A DNA stretch of 64,000 nucleotides from Rahnella bruchi (GTDB lineage Bacteria > Pseudomonadota > Gammaproteobacteria > Enterobacterales > Enterobacteriaceae). Position 1 is the first letter of the stretch. Every line of letters begins with the position of its first letter. Location of the stretch: NCBI RefSeq assembly GCF_003614975.1, contig NZ_QZWI01000001.1, forward strand, positions 682,001-746,000. The letters are read 5' to 3'. The notes under the pieces were generated by a model. The model searched no databases. It worked only from the letters and a program-made list of their open reading frames with translations, and was not told the origin of the DNA. The position numbers and the translations under genes are program-made. Below are positions 58,179 to 64,000 of this stretch, piece by piece.

Positions 58179-58498
58179 TTTTACGCGGTAAAAATCATTC
58201 AAAAAATTACCGGTGGGGGGGAGATGAACTCCTTCACCGGAAAGACTTTTCCCACCTTTTTCTCTCATTTATTCCCCTGATATAAACTCTCCTGAAATCA
58301 TCCCCTGTTGTGTTGGACTTTCCTGTCAATCTTTCGCAATATTGATAGTAGACACTAGGCCCCTCTCACTGACAGCTTCCTGTTGCGCTGATTTTAAAAA
58401 TGGCCCGTAACATGAAGAATAGGTTGAGCTAAATTGCGGTGTTTTCGGGCAAATTTGCCTGTATGGGCCAGGTTGCAAGCCAAATGAACGGAGTGAAA
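58179..58498 (+). promoter_or_regulatory. 320-bp speG-ppk intergenic region
   Basis: It holds a hairpin at 58210-58240 (CCGGTG/CACCGG with an inner GGAG/CTCC pair) that probably ends speG, although its T-tract is weak. Before ppk the 11-base-spaced half-sites CTGACA and CTGTTG at 58369-58385 faintly resemble a Pho box; E. coli ppk is PhoB-regulated, but this match is poor and is only a suggestion. No gene is visible. Confidence 0.5.
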
Positions 58499-60568
58499 AT
58501 GGGTCAGGAAAAGCTTTATATCGAGAAAGAACTAAGCTGGCTGTCCTTCAATGAGCGCGTGTTGCAGGAAGCGGCAGACAAAAGCAATCCCCTGATCGAA
58601 CGGATGCGTTTCTTAGGGATCTACTCCAATAACCTGGATGAGTTTTATAAAGTCCGTTTTGCCGATTTAAAACGGCGGATCCTCATCAGTGAAGAACAAG
58701 GCTTTCTGGGCGCATCCCGCCATTTGCTGAAGAAAATTCAGGCAAAAGTTCTGCGTATTGATCAGGAATTTGACAGCCTTTACAACGATTTGCTGCTGGA
58801 AATGGCACGTAATCAGATCTTCCTGATTAACGAACGTCAGGTTTCTGAAAACCAGCAAGCCTGGTTGCGCCAGTATTTCAAACATCACCTGCGCCAGCAC
58901 ATCACGCCGATTTTGATTAATCATGACACCAATCTGGTGCAGTTCCTTAAAGACGATTACACCTATCTGGCGGTTGAAATCATCCGTGGCGAAGAAATTC
59001 ACTACGCGCTGCTGGAAATTCCTTCGGATAAAGTGCCGCGTTTCGTCAATCTGCCACCGGAAGCGCCGCGTCGCCGTAAGCCAATGATCCTGTTGGATAA
59101 CATTCTGCGTTATTGTCTGGATGATATTTTCAAAGGCTTCTTTGATTACGATGCACTGAATGCCTATTCGATGAAAATGACCCGTGATGCCGAATATGAT
59201 CTGGTCACAGAAATGGAATCGAGCCTGCTGGAACTGATGTCGTCGAGCCTGAAACAGCGTCTGACCGCCGAGCCGGTACGTTTTGTTTATCAGCGCGATA
59301 TGCCAGATGAAATGGTGGAACTGCTGCGCGGCAAGCTGGGCATCTCCAATTATGATTCAGTGATTGCCGGTGGCCGCTACCATAACTTTAAAGATTTCAT
59401 CGGCTTCCCGAACGTCGGTAAAGCCAATCTGGTCAACCGCCCGCTGCCACGTCTGCGCCATTTATGGTTCGATAAATTCCGTAACGGCTTTGCGGCGATC
59501 CGCGAACAGGACGTGCTGCTGTATTATCCGTATCACACGTTTGAACACGTGCTGGAACTGCTGCGTCAGGCGTCGTTCGATCCGAACGTTTTATCCATAA
59601 AAATCAATATTTACCGCGTTGCGAAAGATTCACGCATCATCGAATCGATGATCCACGCTGCGCATAACGGCAAGAAAGTGACGGTCGTCGTCGAACTTCA
59701 GGCACGCTTCGATGAAGAAGCTAACATTCACTGGGCGAAACGTCTGACAGAAGCCGGTGTACACGTTATTTTCTCTGCGCCGGGCCTGAAAATTCACGCA
59801 AAACTCTTTCTTATTTCCCGCCGCGAAGGTGATGAGATTGTCCGCTATGCTCATATTGGGACCGGCAACTTTAACGAGAAAACTGCCCGCCTTTATACCG
59901 ACTATTCGCTGCTCACTGCCGATGCCCGCATCACCAACGAAGTCCGCCGGGTATTCAACTTTATTGAGAACCCGTACCGGCCGGTCTCTTTCGAACATCT
60001 GATGGTGTCGCCGCAAAACTCGCGTGACATGCTGTATCGCCTGATCGACAAAGAAATTGCTAATGTACAGGCAGGTGGCACCGGCAGCATTACACTGAAA
60101 ATCAATAACCTGGTAGATAAAGGCCTGATTGATCGTCTTTACGTCGCGTCTAACGTCGGAGTGAAAATCCGTCTGTTGATCCGCGGCATGTGTTCGCTGG
60201 TACCGAATTTACCGGATTTTAGCGAAAACATTCAGGTCACCAGTATTATTGACCGCTATCTTGAGCACGACCGTGTCTATGTGTTTGAAAATGGTGGCGA
60301 TACTAAAGTATTCCTGTCTTCTGCTGACTGGATGACCCGCAATATCGATTACCGAATTGAGGTTGCTGTCGCCCTGCTCGATCCACGCCTTAAACAGCGC
60401 GTTCTGGATATTCTCGAACTGCTGTTTAATGACACGGTAAAAGCCAGAGTGATTGATAAAGAACTGAGCAACCGGTATGTTCCACGCGGAAATCGTCGCA
60501 AGGTGCGTGCGCAGCTGGCGATTTACGAATATCTGAAAGATCTGGAACAACAAAGTCAGCAAGCCTGA
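58499..60568 (+). CDS. ppk: Polyphosphate kinase 1
   Basis: A 689-residue PPK1 that polymerises the gamma-phosphate of ATP into polyphosphate at the membrane. The N-terminus ([19 protein letters not shown]) and the two phospholipase D-like C-terminal domains are standard; the phosphorylated His is in [14 protein letters not shown] and a second conserved His in [16 protein letters not shown]. The ATG at 58499 has GGAG upstream and matches E. coli; an in-frame ATG at 58439 is rejected. It is co-transcribed with ppx (22-base gap). Confidence 0.96.
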   Translation: MGQEKLYIEKELSWLSFNERVLQEAADKSNPLIERMRFLGIYSNNLDEFYKVRFADLKRRILISEEQGFLGASRHLLKKIQAKVLRIDQEFDSLYNDLLLEMARNQIFLINERQVSENQQAWLRQYFKHHLRQHITPILINHDTNLVQFLKDDYTYLAVEIIRGEEIHYALLEIPSDKVPRFVNLPPEAPRRRKPMILLDNILRYCLDDIFKGFFDYDALNAYSMKMTRDAEYDLVTEMESSLLELMSSSLKQRLTAEPVRFVYQRDMPDEMVELLRGKLGISNYDSVIAGGRYHNFKDFIGFPNVGKANLVNRPLPRLRHLWFDKFRNGFAAIREQDVLLYYPYHTFEHVLELLRQASFDPNVLSIKINIYRVAKDSRIIESMIHAAHNGKKVTVVVELQARFDEEANIHWAKRLTEAGVHVIFSAPGLKIHAKLFLISRREGDEIVRYAHIGTGNFNEKTARLYTDYSLLTADARITNEVRRVFNFIENPYRPVSFEHLMVSPQNSRDMLYRLIDKEIANVQAGGTGSITLKINNLVDKGLIDRLYVASNVGVKIRLLIRGMCSLVPNLPDFSENIQVTSIIDRYLEHDRVYVFENGGDTKVFLSSADWMTRNIDYRIEVAVALLDPRLKQRVLDILELLFNDTVKARVIDKELSNRYVPRGNRRKVRAQLAIYEYLKDLEQQSQQA

Positions 60569-60590
60569 ACCTCTGGAGCGCTACATAACT

Positions 60591-62135
60591 ATGCCCCTTA
60601 AAAACAGCCCAATGAACGCCAAGCCACAGGAAATTGCGGCAATCGACTTGGGTTCGAACAGTTTCCACATGGTCATCGCGCGCGTGGTTAATGGCGCGAT
60701 GCAGGTCTTAGGTCGCCTGAAACAACGGGTTCATCTGGCGGATGGTCTCGACAATAAGAGTGTGCTCAGTGAAGAAGCCATTCAACGTGGGCTGGATTGC
60801 CTGGCTTTATTTGCAGAACGTCTGCAAGGTTTTCCGGAAAGTAACGTCACTATCGTGGGAACACATACCCTGCGTCAGGCGGTGAATGCTGAGGAATTCC
60901 TCAAGCGCGCCAAAGAAGTGATCCCCTACCCGATTGAAATTATTTCCGGGCAGGAAGAAGCACGTCTGATTTTTATGGGTGTTGAACATACACAGCCGGA
61001 AAAAGGCCGCAAGCTGGTGATCGACATCGGTGGCGGCTCGACGGAACTGGTCATCGGTGAAGATTTCGAGCCTTTACTGGCGGAAAGTCGCCGTATGGGT
61101 TGTGTCAGTTTTGCTCAGATGTTTTTCCCGGAAGGCGAAATCAGTCGCAGCAACTTCAAGCGCGCACAACTTGCCGCCGCTCAGAAGCTGGAAACTCTGG
61201 CCTGGCAATATCGATTGCAGGGCTGGCAGTATGCCCTGGGCGCGTCCGGCAGCATCAAAGCCGCTCATGAAGTGCTGGTCGAGATGGGTGAAAAAGACGG
61301 ACTGATCACGCCTGAACGACTGGAAATGCTGACTGAAGCGGTGCTGAACTTTAAAAATTTCGATGCACTGGATCTGCCGGGCTTATCGGAAGACCGTCAG
61401 TCAGTGTTTGTGCCGGGACTCGCGATTTTGCGCGGCGTATTTGATGCGCTGGCGGTGAAAGAGCTGCGTCTTTCCGACGGTGCGCTGCGTGAAGGTGTGT
61501 TGTATGAGATGGAAGGACGATTCCGCCATCAGGACATCCGCACACGGACTGCGAAAAGTCTGGCCGAGCATTACAATATCGACCGGGAGCAGGCACGCCG
61601 TGTGCTGGAAACTACTGAGCAACTTTACAGCCAGTGGTTAGCGCAAAATACCAAACTGGTGCAGCCACAGCTGGAATCTCTGCTGAAATTCAGCGCTATG
61701 TTGCATGAAGTCGGTCTGAGCATTAATCACACAGGTATGCATCGCCACTCTTCTTATATCCTGCAAAACACCAATTTGCCGGGCTTTAATCAGGAACAGC
61801 AAACGCTGCTGGCGACGCTGGTGCGTTTTCATCGTAAGGCCATCAGGCTGGAAGAATTGCCGCGCCTGAACCTGTTTAAGAAGAAGCACTACATTCCGCT
61901 GATCCAGCTGCTGCGCCTTGGCGCGTTGCTCAATAACCAGCGCCAGTCGACGACCACGCCGGAATCCCTGCGGTTATCTACCGATGATAACCACTGGACA
62001 CTGCGTTTCCCGGCCGGATATCTGGCGCAGAACAATCTGGTTCAGCTGGATTTTGAGAAAGAACAGAGTTACTGGAATGACGTCACGGGCTGGAAACTGA
62101 TGCTCGAAGAAGAAGACGCGACAGCGGAAGACTGA
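60591..62135 (+). CDS. ppx: Exopolyphosphatase
   Basis: A 514-residue PPX/GppA-family enzyme releasing phosphate from polyphosphate chains; it also hydrolyses pppGpp weakly in the family. N-terminal [16 protein letters not shown], then [15 protein letters not shown] are the actin-like phosphate loops, and the C-terminal half contains an HD-like helical domain ([16 protein letters not shown]). It forms an operon with ppk, pairing synthesis and breakdown. Confidence 0.96.
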   Translation: MPLKNSPMNAKPQEIAAIDLGSNSFHMVIARVVNGAMQVLGRLKQRVHLADGLDNKSVLSEEAIQRGLDCLALFAERLQGFPESNVTIVGTHTLRQAVNAEEFLKRAKEVIPYPIEIISGQEEARLIFMGVEHTQPEKGRKLVIDIGGGSTELVIGEDFEPLLAESRRMGCVSFAQMFFPEGEISRSNFKRAQLAAAQKLETLAWQYRLQGWQYALGASGSIKAAHEVLVEMGEKDGLITPERLEMLTEAVLNFKNFDALDLPGLSEDRQSVFVPGLAILRGVFDALAVKELRLSDGALREGVLYEMEGRFRHQDIRTRTAKSLAEHYNIDREQARRVLETTEQLYSQWLAQNTKLVQPQLESLLKFSAMLHEVGLSINHTGMHRHSSYILQNTNLPGFNQEQQTLLATLVRFHRKAIRLEELPRLNLFKKKHYIPLIQLLRLGALLNNQRQSTTTPESLRLSTDDNHWTLRFPAGYLAQNNLVQLDFEKEQSYWNDVTGWKLMLEEEDATAED

Positions 62136-62164
62136 TCGGTTATTGCTTTAAAAAAGTCGCGATA

Positions 62165-62202
62165 AAAAAGCCCTCTGGCACAGCGTGCTCAGAGGGCTTT
62201 TT
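62165..62202. terminator. Bidirectional terminator between ppx and pdeA
   Basis: AAAAAAGCCCTCTG and CAGAGGGCTTTTT arms around a short loop, between convergent genes. Confidence 0.93.
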
Positions 62203-62231
62203 AGTTTCTACGTGCTGGTTTCCCGCAAAAA

Positions 62232-64000
62232 TCAGGATGTCTGGAAATCGAGCAATGTGGTCAGTGGCTGCGGTTTACCTACCAGATAACCCTGCATGTA
62301 ATCGACACCCAGCGCATGAAGCGCGGCTTTCTGTTCTTCCGTTTCCACATACTCCGCCACAATCGACAGGTGCTTCATACGTGCAACCTGACAAATAGAC
62401 TGCACGATGTAAGCATCCAGTGAATCGGTAAGCATATTGCGCACAAAGCTGCCGTCAATTTTCAGGATATCGGCCTGAATGGCTTTCAGACGCCCGTAAC
62501 TGGCGTAACCCGTACCGAAATCGTCAATCGCAATCCGGCAGCCATAAGCGCGCAATTCCCGCATCGCGAAATCAGCATATTTCATATTCTGCAGGAGATG
62601 CGATTCGGTGACTTCCAGTACGATCTGGAACGGCTCAATTTCATATTCAAGCATCAGCGATTTAAAGTCGCGGGTAAATGTCGGGCGGCATAACGTCGAG
62701 GGCGTGAAGTTCACGGCAAAACGCAGGCTCGGCAAACGGACACGGTTCTGATTGATAAACATCAGTGAATGTTTGAGCACCCACATATCCATCTGATAAG
62801 ACAACCCAAATTCGTGGACGACTGGCAGGAATTTGTCCGGCGTCACCAGCGCTTCCTGCGAGCCATCAAACATTCGCAGCAGGATTTCGTGGTAGCTGTC
62901 ACCGCGCACACCCAGTATCGGCTGGGCCATCAGCACAAAGCGATCGTCGTCTAACGCACGCTGAATTTTGTGCAACATGTCGACTTTGTCTCTGATCTCG
63001 AGCTGAACCTGGCTGTGATCACTTTTGTTCGACTCCGGCTGACCGGTGGTCAGTGAAACTTCCGCAATACCACTGAGTTCACCCAGCAGAATAGGCAGAT
63101 GTTCGACAGGCGAATACACCGTGCAGTAGGACAAACCAATGTTGGGATGCAACGGCAACCCGTTCCAGATCAGGCGGAAATCCTCCAGATAATCATGCAG
63201 CCCCTGCAATTTCATATCCGCATCTTCGCAGTTGAGGCGCAGAACCAGATCATAGCCGGGTAAGTGATACACGCGCTCGCCAGGCTGGAGGGAAGGTTTA
63301 AGTCCGGCCGCCAGCTGCTGTTTGAACTGGATCCGCAGCTGCATACCGTAGTTACGGCTGAGCACATCCATATCCGACACGCGGATGAAGCAGAGCATGG
63401 AACGCGGATGGCGTGCTAAATCGCGGTTAAAGGCACGCAGATTGGGCAAACCAAATACCGGATCCTGCAAGGCAGCTGAGCTGAATTTCTTCATCAGAAG
63501 ACGCTGACGGGAAGAAAGCGCCGCCATCAGCAACAGAGTGATGGTGTAAACCAGCATTAGCGCAGAGACAAATACCAGATTATGAATAAAACCAGTTTCT
63601 GAGATATAGCCTTGATAATTGAAGAATAAAATAGTGAGGGTAATACTCCATACGATGCTGATGAAGTAATAGCCATAGCGTAATGCCCCGAACAGCATCA
63701 CAGGGAAAAGCAGCGTCAGAGTGTAGTCACTCAGCAAAATTTTAGTGAAGGGCTCGCTTATCCCTGGCACGCACAGCAGCGTCACCATGATTCCCAAGAC
63801 CAGGAACCAAAGCACCATTTCGGTGGTTTTCACACCAGGCGCCCGTTGCTTTCGCAGCATCATACGCAACACGCGCCAGTAGCGGGGTTGACGCATCATG
63901 CGGATAACCAGGTAAATGATATGCGAATTGAGCAAAATACCGATGATCATCGCCTGCAAATTGATGAGGGTGCGCAACGTCACAAACTCAGCAGTGACCA
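62232..64000 (-). CDS. pdeA: c-di-GMP phosphodiesterase (YfgF/PdeA-like), N-terminus cut by window edge
   Basis: At least 589 residues are visible and the frame stays open to the right edge, so the start is outside; an in-frame GTG at 63983 is probably internal. E. coli PdeA (YfgF) is 747 residues with an N-terminal MASE1 membrane domain, of which the last helices are seen here. A degenerate GGDEF domain follows (no GGDEF motif; NYGMQLRIQFKQQLA stands in its place), then an intact EAL domain: EILLRMF replaces the literal EAL but the metal-binding residues in NFTPSTL, EVTES, DDFGTGYASYG and KIDGSFVRN are present, and YMQGYLVGKP ends it. It probably lowers c-di-GMP; in E. coli the enzyme acts mainly without oxygen. 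Confidence 0.9.
   Translation of the reverse strand, partial: VTAEFVTLRTLINLQAMIIGILLNSHIIYLVIRMMRQPRYWRVLRMMLRKQRAPGVKTTEMVLWFLVLGIMVTLLCVPGISEPFTKILLSDYTLTLLFPVMLFGALRYGYYFISIVWSITLTILFFNYQGYISETGFIHNLVFVSALMLVYTITLLLMAALSSRQRLLMKKFSSAALQDPVFGLPNLRAFNRDLARHPRSMLCFIRVSDMDVLSRNYGMQLRIQFKQQLAAGLKPSLQPGERVYHLPGYDLVLRLNCEDADMKLQGLHDYLEDFRLIWNGLPLHPNIGLSYCTVYSPVEHLPILLGELSGIAEVSLTTGQPESNKSDHSQVQLEIRDKVDMLHKIQRALDDDRFVLMAQPILGVRGDSYHEILLRMFDGSQEALVTPDKFLPVVHEFGLSYQMDMWVLKHSLMFINQNRVRLPSLRFAVNFTPSTLCRPTFTRDFKSLMLEYEIEPFQIVLEVTESHLLQNMKYADFAMRELRAYGCRIAIDDFGTGYASYGRLKAIQADILKIDGSFVRNMLTDSLDAYIVQSICQVARMKHLSIVAEYVETEEQKAALHALGVDYMQGYLVGKPQPLTTLLDFQTS

Overview
The window is chromosomal DNA of an enterobacterium of the order Enterobacterales. 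From about 27 kb to the right edge the gene order is that of the E. coli acrD to yfgF region: nudK, acrD, ypfM, yffB, dapE, ypfN, ypfH, tmcA, ypfJ, purC, bamC, dapA, gcvR, bcp, perM, bepA, yfgD, hda, upp-uraA, purMN, ppk-ppx, pdeA. Differences from E. coli (speG between purN and ppk, an ATP-grasp/serC-like pair after ypfN, an M15 peptidase after dapE, no narQ/aegA before acrD) suggest the Yersiniaceae side (Rahnella/Serratia/Yersinia-like). The genus is inferred from gene order and remembered protein similarity, not from a search.

Region 1 (1-15262) is the 3' part of a type VI secretion (T6SS) operon, all on the + strand and tightly packed. It encodes a cut YceK/YidQ-like lipoprotein, a DUF3304 lipoprotein, a Tle1-type phospholipase effector, a PAAR spike tip, a T6SS-associated membrane protein, TssM, a DUF4123 adaptor, two more DUF3304 lipoproteins, a second Tle1, TssJ, TssF and TssG. 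The lipoprotein-Tle1 module occurs twice, and recombination scars are readable at both edges of the second copy.

Region 2 (15263-25850) is an accessory, defence-type island ending at a tRNA-Arg(TCT) gene. It holds an HNH nuclease gene, a two-gene Gabija system (OLD-family nuclease GajA plus UvrD-like helicase GajB), and an AT-rich minus-strand unit made of a PD-(D/E)XK-like nuclease and a very long helical-repeat protein. These last two look like one ~1083-residue protein split at an A7 homopolymer. Next come the wreck of one integrase and a second integrase inactivated by two in-frame stop codons, immediately beside the tRNA. The nuclease/repeat-protein unit is the best candidate for an undescribed system.

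Region 3 (25850-64000) is conserved core chromosome: an LDH-like dehydrogenase, folD-ybcJ, two secreted proteins, nudK, the RND pump acrD with an unusual leader, lysine biosynthesis (dapE, dapA), purine genes (purC, purM, purN) with a PurR operator, pyrimidine salvage (upp-uraA) with a UTP-sensing type promoter, envelope quality control (bamC, bepA), DnaA control (hda, apparently starting at CTG), polyphosphate metabolism (ppk-ppx) and a c-di-GMP phosphodiesterase cut by the right edge. Most convergent gene ends share clear bidirectional terminators.
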